Source: Oscillospiraceae bacterium
GTDB taxonomy: Bacteria; Bacillota; Clostridia; Oscillospirales; Ruminococcaceae
Length of the DNA stretch: 54,328 nt
Reading direction: 5' to 3'
Assembly: GCA_900768105.1 (NCBI GenBank)
Contig: CAAGBQ010000064.1
Span: 1 to 54,328, forward strand
Of this stretch, positions 17,606 through 25,713 are shown piece by piece (position 1 is the stretch's first letter; every line of letters begins with the position of its first letter). The notes under the pieces were generated by a model. The model was not told the DNA's origin, made no database searches, and worked only from the letters and a program-made list of their open reading frames with translations. Position numbers and translations under genes: made by a program.

Positions 17606-18781
17606 TTATTTTTTAACCTCGCAAAGCTCGTCCCGCGTAACCGCAAAAACGCTTTCTTTTGTAAGAAGGATAAGCAAGGCGTCCTGTTCGGAGGTGAGGG
17701 ATGCGGTTTTGTTTCCGGAATAGTCAAAAACCGTAACCTCGCCGTCGCAATACAGTGCGGCATGGGAGGAATCTCCGTTTGCGCAAAGAAATTTTCCGCT
17801 TACGGAAACGGTCTTTATCTCCTCGCCCCGGTTACCGATGAATGTAACATCCGTCGCACGGGCTTCGGTATATCTGTCAAAAATAAGCGCCATGCCAAAA
17901 GCATTGTGGAAATTTATGCAGCCTATCAGCTTACGGTCAAAATCAAAACGCCCAAGCACATTTCCGCTTCGGTCAATAACCGCCGCCATGGAATCGCAAA
18001 TAAGCTTTACATTCCCGCTTGCATTGTATTCAAGGCTGACGGCGGCTTCGCCGCTGAAATCCTTTTTACCAAGCTCCACTGCCGCTTCGGTAGTAAAAAC
18101 ATGAACGGAGGTCACCATCTGGCCGGAGGCATTCGCCGTAAGGGTTGCCGCCGCAACGGTCTTGCTTTTGGAATCCGCCGCGCTGCAAATAATATATTCT
18201 CCGGAGGAGGACCATGTGAATATTTCCTCATCATATGCGGAGTTCCATACATGCAGTTGGGAAGCATAGCGCTGCGCCGCCGTAACAACCGTCAGCCAGC
18301 CGTCGGAGGAAATATTCGCGCTTATAATTTTATAATCAAATTCCTTTTCAAAAAGCACCTTGTCACGCATACGCACAACAAGCTTTGTACCGCCACGGTC
18401 ATAAAGAAGAAAGCGTCTTCCTGCGGATTTTACTATCGGGTCGGTCATTCCGTGCGCATAAGAAAGCAGCCTTTTGCCGTTTTTAGCATAAAGCAGGGCG
18501 TTGCCGTCGGTAAGCACGCCTATGTTATCGCCGACGGTAAAGGTTTCCTTTACCGATGTTCCGGCAATTTCCACCGGCATGGAAGCGCCGGAGGAGGACG
18601 AAGCGGCAATTCTGTCGCCGATAATCCCTGCCACATCCTCTTTTACAAAAAGCCAAACCGCGCCGCAAACAATCGCAAGCGCAAGAATCGCACCGATAAA
18701 TTTTTTTGTGCGCAGCACCGCAATTTTAAAGCGGCGTTTTTTTCTTGCGGCGGAAAATTCGTTTTCTTCCTTTTTTGCCAT
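17606..18781 (-). CDS. DUF5711-like membrane-anchored beta-propeller protein
   Basis: The 391-residue protein has a basic N-terminus, one membrane anchor (about residues 29-47, FIGAILALAIVCGAVWLFV) and a long extracytoplasmic region of repeated short beta segments such as VSGKFLCANGDSSHAALYC, consistent with the WD40-like DUF5711 family. Function is unknown. AAAGGAG lies nine bases before ATG 18781. It sits between an ECF S component and CvpA in one operon. A weak hairpin with a short T-run (17580-17600) follows. Confidence 0.7.
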   Translation of the reverse strand: MAKKEENEFSAARKKRRFKIAVLRTKKFIGAILALAIVCGAVWLFVKEDVAGIIGDRIAASSSSGASMPVEIAGTSVKETFTVGDNIGVLTDGNALLYAKNGKRLLSYAHGMTDPIVKSAGRRFLLYDRGGTKLVVRMRDKVLFEKEFDYKIISANISSDGWLTVVTAAQRYASQLHVWNSAYDEEIFTWSSSGEYIICSAADSKSKTVAAATLTANASGQMVTSVHVFTTEAAVELGKKDFSGEAAVSLEYNASGNVKLICDSMAAVIDRSGNVLGRFDFDRKLIGCINFHNAFGMALIFDRYTEARATDVTFIGNRGEEIKTVSVSGKFLCANGDSSHAALYCDGEVTVFDYSGNKTASLTSEQDALLILLTKESVFAVTRDELCEVKK

Positions 18782-18807
18782 GGTTCACGGCTCCTTTCCT
18801 GTTTTAT

Positions 18808-19434
18808 TTAAGCGCTTTTGCGGAGATAGCCGAAAAGCGGAACGCAAACCGCCGCGCTTATTACTGCGGAAACAAGCGCTTCGGTAATGCCTATGCCGGT
18901 TATGGTAGCCATAACCGTTCCGATAAGCGTTTCATATGCCTGCTCTCTTGCGGCGGAATAGCTTCTTCCAAAAAAGAAATATATACCGCCCATAACAAGA
19001 ATCGTGTTCGTCAAAGCGCCGCAAAAGCCACAGATTCCGGCAGAAACCGCCTTGCTCAATTTTGTTTTTGAAAGGGCTGCAAACAAAAGCCCCGCCACAA
19101 CGCCTATCATAACGCGCGGCACAATGCAAACCAAAATTGCGAGAAGGCTGCCCTCGTCCTTTCCGAAGACCGGAACAAACGGCGAAAAGACAAATGAGGT
19201 TGCGTTCGGCTGAAAGGTATTTTTAATCATACTGGTTATGCCGAACACGCCGCCGAGGAACGCGCCCTTTTTCCACCCGAACAAAACAGCCCCAATAATT
19301 ACCGGAAGCTGAATTGTCGTGGCGTTGATAACTCCAAGATGAATATAGCCCAACGGCGTTACGGAAAGCAAAATTATTATGGCGACAAAAAGCGCCATTT
19401 TGATAAGGTCGGAGGTGTTTTTTGCTTCTTTCAT
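18808..19434 (-). CDS. ECF transporter S component
   Basis: The 208-residue, very hydrophobic protein has five to six membrane segments and the S-component pattern: MALFVAIIILLSVTPLGYI, then ATTIQLPVIIGAVLFGWKKG with the helix-loop that recruits the EcfT/EcfA module, and an FGITSMIKN loop. S components bind vitamins or metals outside the cell and share a common energising module encoded elsewhere. The vitamin cannot be named from sequence alone. ATG 19434 follows GGGAG. It heads the operon and has a ~140-base folded leader, which suggests ligand- or RNA-level control. Confidence 0.78.
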   Translation of the reverse strand: MKEAKNTSDLIKMALFVAIIILLSVTPLGYIHLGVINATTIQLPVIIGAVLFGWKKGAFLGGVFGITSMIKNTFQPNATSFVFSPFVPVFGKDEGSLLAILVCIVPRVMIGVVAGLLFAALSKTKLSKAVSAGICGFCGALTNTILVMGGIYFFFGRSYSAAREQAYETLIGTVMATITGIGITEALVSAVISAAVCVPLFGYLRKSA

Positions 19435-19598
19435 TCGTTTACTTCTCCCGAAAAACAATATATTTTGCCGTTTCCGGCAATGCTGCGGCAAATTCTTTGG
19501 CGGGCAAGGCGTTTTTGCCCTTTTTGGCGATGGCGGCTTGAGCGCCGCTCCTTCGCTCTTTGAAATATTATTATATAATATATATATGAACAAAACAA
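19435..19598 (-). promoter_or_regulatory. Promoter and structured 5' leader of the ECF S operon
   Basis: On the minus strand TTGTTT (19598-19593) and TATAAT (19575-19570) are 17 bases apart. The transcript would then carry three hairpins before the start codon: a GCGGC/GCCGC pair near 19530-19552, GGGCAA/TTGCCC (19520-19502), and TTGCCG-GAAA-CGGCAA with a GNRA loop (19480-19465). No known riboswitch class fits by eye. Confidence 0.5.
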
Positions 19599-19786
19599 GT
19601 GCGTAATTGAGAATGTGGCATATGCCGCGGTGAATTGAGAGAATTTCTTGCCTTACCTGTGCAATGGTTTACGCCGCACCAACGCCGTGCGGAACTTGCA
19701 CAGGGGCTTGGTGCAAACGCTATCACCGGTCGCCGATACAACCCTTCAGTCATGGCGTTTAAATCCTTAATCGCCGTGCCAGCTCC

Positions 19787-19974
19787 CCTTACACAGTGGA
19801 GCCGAGGTTCGCTCTGAAAACCCCTCGCTGCGACCTTACACAGGGGAGGCGAGAAACGCGCTGCAACCCCTCGGCGCTAACCTTACGCAGGGGAGCCGAG
19901 ATTCGCTCTCAATTACCGCGGCGAAAGCCTTACACAGGTAAGGCGAGAACGCTCTTCACAGCCTCCGTGCGTAA
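19787..19974. repeat. Four tandem imperfect 47-bp repeats
   Basis: Units start at 19787, 19834, 19881 and 19928, exactly 47 bases apart. Each begins CCTTACRCAG and most continue GGGGAGSCGAGA. Looser related words lie upstream (19651, 19694). The array fills much of the gene-free stretch 19600-20030 between two minus-strand genes. The unit length is not a multiple of three, so it is not a decayed repeat protein. Confidence 0.85.
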
Positions 19975-20030
19975 GCTCCTCAGTCTGCACTCCCCATAAT
20001 ATTCCGCATTCCTGCTTCTGCATTCCGCAT

Positions 20031-22058
20031 TTACAGCGCCGCTTCGCTCAAAAGCTTATCCAGCCGCGCGGAAAGCGCGGCATTCTCCGGCTTTTGAAGC
20101 TGCGGGTCGCTTTCCAAAAGCTCCGCCGCGGCATTTTTCGCGCTTTCCAAAAGCGCGACATCGCTCATCATATCCGCCATTTTAAGCATAGGCACACCGC
20201 TTTGGCGGAATCCGAAAAAGTCACCCGGTCCGCGGAGCTTTAAATCCTCCTCCGCAACCTTAAAGCCGTCGGAGGTTTTTGCCACAGCCTCAAGGCGGCG
20301 CTTTGTTTCCGCGCCCGCCTTTCCGGCAATCAGTATGCAATAGCTCTGCTCGCTTCCTCTGCCAACTCTTCCGCGGAGCTGATGCAGCTGGCTTAATCCA
20401 AAGCGCTCCGCGTTTTCGATAACCATACAAACTGCGTTCGGCACATCAACGCCAACCTCTATAACAGTGGTTGAAACCAAAACCTGAATTTTATTTTCGG
20501 CAAATTCCCGCATAACGCGGTCCTTTTCCGCGGGCTTCATCCGCCCATGCAGCACACCTATTTTACAGCCGGAAAGCTCCTTTTCCGCAATCCGCTCCGC
20601 AAGGTCGGTGGCGGCCTCCAGCGGAAGCCCGTCCTCCTCGTTTTCAACAAGAGGGCAAACAATATAGCTTTGCAGTCCCTGTTCGGCAAACTTTCTGACA
20701 AACGCAAAAACTCGCCGCTCCATATCCTGCCCCACAAGGTATGTTTTTACCGCAAGGCGGTTTTTCGGCATTTCGTTAAGAACGGATATATCAAGGTCAC
20801 CGTAAAGCACAAATGCAAGCGTGCGCGGAATCGGCGTTGCGGACATAACTATGGTGTGCGGCGCGCCGCCCTTTTGACTTAACGCAAGGCGTTGGCGCAC
20901 ACCAAAGCGGTGCTGCTCATCCGTTACTATAAGCCCAAGACGCGCAAACTCAACATCATCCTGAATTATCGCGTGGGTTCCCGCAAGCACGGCTATCTCT
21001 CCGCTTTTAAGCGCCGCTTTTACCGCATTTTTCTCCGACTGTTTCATAGAACCGGTTAAAAGCCCTACATTTATGCCGAAGGGCGCAAGCATCCTTGTAA
21101 GGGTTGCCGCATGCTGCGCGGCAAGAACCTCCGTCGGCGCCATGATTGCACTTTGAAAGCCGCTTTGCGCCGCAACATACATACACGCGGCGGCAACTGC
21201 GGTTTTTCCGCTTCCCACATCGCCTTGGATAAGCCGATTCATCGGCACCGCGGTGCTCATATCCTTTTTACATTCGGCAATCACTCTTTTTTGAGCACCG
21301 GTAAGCTCAAAGCCGAGGTTTTCCTCAAATTTTTCCGTGCTCAATTCAGAAAAAGCCCTTCCGTTTGCGCTGCGCGCCTTTCCCTTTGTAATGCTCATGG
21401 CAAGGGAAAAATCAAAAAGTTCCTCAAAGATAATGCGGCGTTTTGCCGCCTCAAGGCTCTTTCCGTCCTTCGGAAAATGTATTGAGCACAGTGCTTCCTT
21501 TTTTGAGCACAGGGAATATTTTTCGAGCACGGCGGCGCTCATTGTTTCCGGAACGGAATCTATACATTCGGAAAGGGCAGCCCTCATCTGGGTGGTAATC
21601 ATCTTGGAGGAAAGTCCCTCCGTAAGCGGATACTGCGGCAAAAAGCCGCTTTCCTCCGCGGAAAGCACCGTTGGCGAATTCATTTCACCTCCGCCGATTT
21701 TTCGCACAAAATCGCCGAAAAAAATGTACTCTCTGCCAATCTCCAAGGAATCCACCGTATATTTTGCATTAAAAAATGTAACAAGCAAATCCTGCTGCAT
21801 ATCCGTTGCGCGGATTTTTGCAACGGTAAGACCGCGGCGAACAAGCTTAATCGGGCTTTTTGCGGTAACAACGGCGCGCACCGCGCAGGGCATATCCTCC
21901 GCTGCCTCGGCAATGCTCATGCTTCCGGTAAGGTCAAGGTAACGCCGCGGATAGTGTTCCAAAAGGTCGCCGATAGTGGCTATGCCCAGCTTTGCATAAA
22001 GCGCCGCACGCTTTGCGCCGACGCCGCTTAATGCCGTTATGGGTGATGAAAGCTCCAC
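20031..22058 (-). CDS. recG: ATP-dependent DNA helicase RecG
   Basis: The ~675-residue protein is RecG, which remodels stalled replication forks and Holliday junctions. It shows the wedge-domain start SSPITALSGVGAKRAALYAK, Walker A GDVGSGKTA, the DEQH box in VTDEQHRFGVRQR, the TRG-type SATPIPRTLA and the QLRGRVGRGSEQSYC arginine-finger motif. I prefer GTG 22058 because family N-termini begin here and AGGCGG lies just upstream; ATG 22088 is possible. Two short elements inside the gene (21290-21298 and 21502-21510) match the repeated 9-mer discussed in the findings. Confidence 0.92.
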   Translation of the reverse strand: MELSSPITALSGVGAKRAALYAKLGIATIGDLLEHYPRRYLDLTGSMSIAEAAEDMPCAVRAVVTAKSPIKLVRRGLTVAKIRATDMQQDLLVTFFNAKYTVDSLEIGREYIFFGDFVRKIGGGEMNSPTVLSAEESGFLPQYPLTEGLSSKMITTQMRAALSECIDSVPETMSAAVLEKYSLCSKKEALCSIHFPKDGKSLEAAKRRIIFEELFDFSLAMSITKGKARSANGRAFSELSTEKFEENLGFELTGAQKRVIAECKKDMSTAVPMNRLIQGDVGSGKTAVAAACMYVAAQSGFQSAIMAPTEVLAAQHAATLTRMLAPFGINVGLLTGSMKQSEKNAVKAALKSGEIAVLAGTHAIIQDDVEFARLGLIVTDEQHRFGVRQRLALSQKGGAPHTIVMSATPIPRTLAFVLYGDLDISVLNEMPKNRLAVKTYLVGQDMERRVFAFVRKFAEQGLQSYIVCPLVENEEDGLPLEAATDLAERIAEKELSGCKIGVLHGRMKPAEKDRVMREFAENKIQVLVSTTVIEVGVDVPNAVCMVIENAERFGLSQLHQLRGRVGRGSEQSYCILIAGKAGAETKRRLEAVAKTSDGFKVAEEDLKLRGPGDFFGFRQSGVPMLKMADMMSDVALLESAKNAAAELLESDPQLQKPENAALSARLDKLLSEAAL

Positions 22059-22169
22059 TTTACCGCCGCCTTTCAAATTTTTTCTCATAATAATCTTACA
22101 CCAAAGCACAAAAAATACAAGGTCGATTTTATGAACATTTAATTCTTTTTTAATACTTCTGCCGGTATA

Positions 22170-22198
22170 TTTACAGCCCCGCTTTTCGGTGCTATAAT
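22170..22198 (+). promoter_or_regulatory. Promoter of membrane flavodoxin gene
   Basis: TTTACA (22170-22175) and TATAAT (22193-22198) are 17 bases apart, 28 bases before the TTG start. Confidence 0.75.
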
Positions 22199-22226
22199 TT
22201 TTACTGTTTTTTTAGGAGATGATTTT

Positions 22227-23153
22227 TTGACAAAAATAAAAAAAGCCCGCTCCCGCTTTGAATGTGCGAGAAAGTGGCTTATATTTTGGACCCTTTTTAT
22301 CGGCTTCGGCGCTGTTTTCGGCGCGGGCTGTATGCTGCTTGACCCAAGCGGCAGATTTATGGGCATGGATGCCATGCTCCCCTATTTTCAAAAGCTTCCG
22401 TTTGCGGAAATTGTGTTTCAGGATTTTACCTTTTCCGGCTGGGCGCTCCTTATTGTAAACGGAATTTCAAATCTAACTGCCGCGGCGCTGCTTTTTGCCC
22501 GCAAAAAATCCGGAATCATCCTTGGCGGCGTCTTCGGCGTTACCCTAATGCTTTGGATTTGCATACAGTTTTATATGTTCCCGCTTAATTTTATGTCCAC
22601 CGCTTACTTTTTCTTTGGTTTGGCACAGGCGGCAACGGGCTGCGCCGCATTGATATTTAAAAAGCAGGAAAGCTTTTTTGTAAACCCCGCCTACTACCCG
22701 AACATAGGCAAAAACAAAAAACGCCTTGTGGTATACTTTTCCCGCATGGGTTATGTCCGCAAAAAAGCCTTCGAGGAAGCAAACCACACCGGTGCGGAAA
22801 TTTACGAAATAAAATCCACCGAAAAAACCGAAGGCACCCTTGGCTTTTGGTGGTGCGGGCGCTTTGGTATGCACCGTTGGGCAATGCCCATAGAGAATAT
22901 TTCCGTAAATCTCTCCGATTATGAGCACATTACGATATGTTCGCCCATTTGGGTTTTTGCGCTTGCGGCGCCCATGCGCACATTCTGCAAAAAAGCCGCC
23001 GGAAAAATAAAGGAAGCGGATTACATACTTGTTCACCACACCGGCGGCCGCTATGAAAACGCCGCGGAGGAAATGGACCGCCTTCTCGGAATACGGCGCA
23101 CCGGATTAAAAAGCTATCGCTGCCATGCAGGCAATTTTAAAGAAATAAACTAA
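22227..23153 (+). CDS. Membrane-anchored flavodoxin-like protein
   Basis: The 308-residue protein has about four membrane segments in residues 18-145 and then a flavodoxin-like domain: LVVYFSRMGYVRKKAFE, EIYEIKSTE, and ITICSPIWVFALAAPMRTF, the usual pattern of a flavodoxin beta-3/alpha-3 region. The phosphate-binding loop is SRMGYVRK instead of the common (T/S)xTGxT, so FMN binding is plausible but not certain. The TTG start has AGGAGAT six bases upstream; the ATG within that site stops after three codons. Fusion of the two parts is uncommon and suggests membrane electron transfer. Confidence 0.7.
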   Translation: MTKIKKARSRFECARKWLIFWTLFIGFGAVFGAGCMLLDPSGRFMGMDAMLPYFQKLPFAEIVFQDFTFSGWALLIVNGISNLTAAALLFARKKSGIILGGVFGVTLMLWICIQFYMFPLNFMSTAYFFFGLAQAATGCAALIFKKQESFFVNPAYYPNIGKNKKRLVVYFSRMGYVRKKAFEEANHTGAEIYEIKSTEKTEGTLGFWWCGRFGMHRWAMPIENISVNLSDYEHITICSPIWVFALAAPMRTFCKKAAGKIKEADYILVHHTGGRYENAAEEMDRLLGIRRTGLKSYRCHAGNFKEIN

Positions 23154-23166
23154 CCCGCACCAAAAA

Positions 23167-23225
23167 GCGGCGGACAAAAAACTACATTCCCGATAACGGG
23201 AATCGCTTTTTGTCCGCCGCCTTCT
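23167..23225. terminator. Bidirectional terminator
   Basis: A 14-bp outer stem (23167-23180 with 23207-23220) encloses a smaller ATTCCCG/CGGGAAT hairpin. It separates the convergent flavodoxin and ECF S genes. Confidence 0.85.
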
Positions 23226-23244
23226 TTATTATTGCTTTTATTGC

Positions 23245-23814
23245 TTACTTCTCTGTGCAAGCTTCCGCCTTGCGTGCTTTTTTAAAGCGCACAAGACCGG
23301 TACGGTCAAGAGCAACCATCACCGCCGGAATAAACACAAGCTGGAGTATTATTCCCGGAACCGCCGCAGTAAACGCACCGGCAATAAACGCGCTGAAGGT
23401 AAAAGCGCTTCCCGAAATTCCGAGCAAAACCGCCTGCACACAGCCCCAAACAAGCCGCCCCGCAATCATTGCAATAACAAGCGAGCGATAAAGCGCTATT
23501 ATGCACTGCCACTTTGAACGGTTATAAAGAAATCCCGCCACCGCGCCGTATGCGGCAAGCTCAAAGCTCATCGCAACGGCGGTAGGAAACATAACCGGCA
23601 TTGTGAACATTGCGGAACGCATAACCGGAAGAATAAGCCCCACCGCAAGGCCGTATTGCCACCCGCAGATAAGCCCGCAAAAGAAAACCGGAAGGTGCAT
23701 TGGTAAAAGTATTTTCCCAATCTCCGGAATTTGCCCCGTAAAAAACGGCAAAACAATGCCTATGGCGATAAACATAGCGGAAAGAATAAGCTTTTTTAAA
23801 TGGGAATAATTCAC
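23245..23814 (-). CDS. ECF transporter S component (second)
   Basis: The 189-residue membrane protein shows AMFIAIGIVLPFFTG, then KILLPMHLPVFFCGLICGW and a PVMRSAMFTMP loop, typical of another ECF S-component subgroup. It has about six membrane helices and a basic C-terminus. The ligand is unknown. The start is GTG 23814 with GGAGG six bases upstream; there is no ATG in frame. It appears monocistronic and differs clearly from the S component at 18808. Confidence 0.75.
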   Translation of the reverse strand: MNYSHLKKLILSAMFIAIGIVLPFFTGQIPEIGKILLPMHLPVFFCGLICGWQYGLAVGLILPVMRSAMFTMPVMFPTAVAMSFELAAYGAVAGFLYNRSKWQCIIALYRSLVIAMIAGRLVWGCVQAVLLGISGSAFTFSAFIAGAFTAAVPGIILQLVFIPAVMVALDRTGLVRFKKARKAEACTEK

Positions 23815-23879
23815 AATTTACCTCCGTGGCAAAAATATATTTATATTTTATCAATTTCACAAAGCTTGTCAAGCCGCGG

Positions 23880-23908
23880 TGGACGAAGCCGGTGTTTTGT
23901 GCTAAAAT
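23880..23908 (+). promoter_or_regulatory. Promoter of AlkD-like gene
   Basis: TGGACG (23880-23885) and TAAAAT (23903-23908) are 17 bases apart. Confidence 0.5.
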
Positions 23909-23934
23909 AAATTTGTAAAGGGGGACGGAGCTTT

Positions 23935-24627
23935 TTGAACGATGCAGAAAAATATGTAAGGGAACGGCTTTTTGCCTTACAGGATTTGGACTACCGCAAT
24001 TTTCATGCAAAGCTTGTTCCGAATTTGGATAAGGAAAAAATAATAGGAGTGCGGACGCCGGACCTCCGCAAATTTGCAAGGGAATTTGCAAAGGACGCCC
24101 GTGCAGCGGAGTTTATAAACACCCTTCCGCACAAATACTATGAGGAGAACAACCTCCACGCCTTCATCATTGAACAGATAAAGGACTTTGGTGAATGTGC
24201 GGCGGCGGTTTCACGCTTTTTGCCCTTTGTGGATAATTGGGCAACCTGCGACGGGCTTTCACCGAAGGTTTTTTCAAAACACAAGGCGGAGCTTCTTCCG
24301 AAAATCGAGGAATGGACGGCAGCCAAAGATGTCTATGCCGTTCGCTTCGGCATCGGGATGCTTATGACCCATTTTCTTGACGGCGACTTCAAACCGGAAT
24401 ATTTGGAGAAGGTCGCCGCGGTTAAAAGTGACGAATACTATATCAATATGATGTCCGCATGGTATTTTGCCACCGCGCTTGCAAAGCAGTATGCGGCGAC
24501 TCTGCCGCTTTTTGAAAATAAGCGCCTTGACCCATGGGTGCAAAACAAGGCAATCCAAAAGGCCGCAGAAAGCTATCGCGTTACCGCCGAACACAAGCAA
24601 TACCTTAAAACACTGAAAATAAAGTAA
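23935..24627 (+). CDS. DNA alkylation repair protein, AlkD-like
   Basis: The 230-residue all-helical protein matches the AlkD HEAT-repeat DNA glycosylase family: GVRTPDLRKFAREF near residue 38 and WATCD at 102-106, where the Trp and Asp are spaced like the AlkD catalytic pair Trp109/Asp113, and a later MSAWYFATALAKQ with the third aromatic. AlkD removes bulky or cationic alkyl bases such as 7-methylguanine. The start is TTG 23935; the close ATG is out of frame. The SIMPL gene follows after 11 bases. Confidence 0.87.
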   Translation: MNDAEKYVRERLFALQDLDYRNFHAKLVPNLDKEKIIGVRTPDLRKFAREFAKDARAAEFINTLPHKYYEENNLHAFIIEQIKDFGECAAAVSRFLPFVDNWATCDGLSPKVFSKHKAELLPKIEEWTAAKDVYAVRFGIGMLMTHFLDGDFKPEYLEKVAAVKSDEYYINMMSAWYFATALAKQYAATLPLFENKRLDPWVQNKAIQKAAESYRVTAEHKQYLKTLKIK

Positions 24628-24638
24628 AGGAGAAACCC

Positions 24639-25292
24639 ATGGACAGAACACTTCGCGTTACCGGAAAGGGAAGCCTTTCCATTGCACCGGATACAATCGA
24701 GCTTTTGATAACTCTGGATGGAAAGGACTTTCAATACGAAAAAGCGCTGGAGCTTTCCGCAAAAACAACAAGCGCGCTCCGCGCCGCCCTTGAGGATGCC
24801 GGCTTTGACGGAAAGGAGCTTAAAACAACTTCATTCAATGTAAACACCGAATATGAAAGCTATCAGGACGAAAACCGCAACTATTGCAGCCGCTTTGCGG
24901 GATATTCCTTTTACCACGGAATGAAAATTTCCTTTGCGGCGGATAATTCCCTTTTGGGAAAGGCGCTTGCGGCAGTTTCCTCCTGCGGAGCAAACCCGCG
25001 CTTTGAAATAAACTATACCGTAAAGGACAAAGAAAGCGCAAAAAACGAGCTGCTCAAAAAAGCCGTGGCGGATTCCAAAAAAAAGGCGGAGCTTTTGGCA
25101 GAAGCCGCCGGAGTAAAGCTTAAAGAAATTGCTTCCATTGATTATTCATGGGGCAGCATTGAAATTTTAAGCCGTCCGGTAACTATGAAGGCGGCGCCGC
25201 TTATGGCGAAAGCTGCCGCTCCGGAAATGGATATAGAACCGGAGAATATAGATGTTTCCGATACCGTAACCGTCGTTTGGAAGCTGGATTAA
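24639..25292 (+). CDS. SIMPL (DUF541) domain protein
   Basis: The 217-residue protein shows the SIMPL pattern: LRVTGKGSLSIAPDTIELL, LKTTSFNVNTEYES, and a SAKNELLKKAVADSKKKAELLAE helix region, trimmed by a DTVTVVWKL end. SIMPL/DUF541 proteins include periplasmic oxidative-stress and outer-surface oligomers; this one lacks a signal peptide, so it is probably cytoplasmic. AAAGGAG precedes ATG 24639. Function unknown. Confidence 0.82.
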   Translation: MDRTLRVTGKGSLSIAPDTIELLITLDGKDFQYEKALELSAKTTSALRAALEDAGFDGKELKTTSFNVNTEYESYQDENRNYCSRFAGYSFYHGMKISFAADNSLLGKALAAVSSCGANPRFEINYTVKDKESAKNELLKKAVADSKKKAELLAEAAGVKLKEIASIDYSWGSIEILSRPVTMKAAPLMAKAAAPEMDIEPENIDVSDTVTVVWKLD

Positions 25293-25306
25293 CAATACAG
25301 CGGATA

Positions 25307-25346
25307 AAGCAAAAACCTCCCTTCAAAAAAGGGAGGCTTTTTGCTT
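25307..25346. terminator. Bidirectional terminator
   Basis: CCTCCCTT (25316-25323) pairs with AAGGGAGG (25329-25336) between an A-run and a T-run, serving SIMPL on plus and the DUF1667 gene on minus. Confidence 0.9.
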
Positions 25347-25356
25347 TATGTGCGGC

Positions 25357-25713
25357 TTACATATCTCTGCAAGCAACAATGTCTATTCCCGTGCCGAGAA
25401 CATCGTGCAAAAGCACATCTCCGCATTTTACCGGAGAGGTCACGCTGATTTTGTTTATCTCATCCATAACCTCAAAGATTTTTTCCTTCGGAATATCTCC
25501 GTTGGTCTTAACCGGAATTCTGGGGTGGATTCCCCCCTTTATCTCCACAGTGGAGGAAATGGTGCGCATAGGGTGAGTAAGCTCGTTTATGGCATACTCT
25601 TTACCGTTGGGGCAGCCATAGCCTTTTATTGTTCCTTCGGGATTGTCGGTATCGAGGGTGACAAGGCAGCCCTTCGGGCAACGGATACAGGTTATTGTTT
25701 TAAGCATTATCAT
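25357..25713 (-). CDS. DUF1667 domain protein (small subunit of FAD dehydrogenase system)
   Basis: The 118-residue protein starts with a cysteine cluster (CIRCPKGC, later GYGCPNG and VKCGD), consistent with an Fe-S or zinc site, and belongs to DUF1667. In Clostridia this gene typically follows two flavoproteins of glycerol-3-phosphate dehydrogenase type, as here. It is likely an electron-transfer partner. Its ATG overlaps the preceding stop by four bases, with GGAGG four bases upstream. Confidence 0.82.
   Translation of the reverse strand: MIMLKTITCIRCPKGCLVTLDTDNPEGTIKGYGCPNGKEYAINELTHPMRTISSTVEIKGGIHPRIPVKTNGDIPKEKIFEVMDEINKISVTSPVKCGDVLLHDVLGTGIDIVACRDM

Noticed and set aside
19787..19974. 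The tandem array as a CRISPR
   Set aside because: The repeated units are contiguous with no unique spacers and there are no cas genes in the window.
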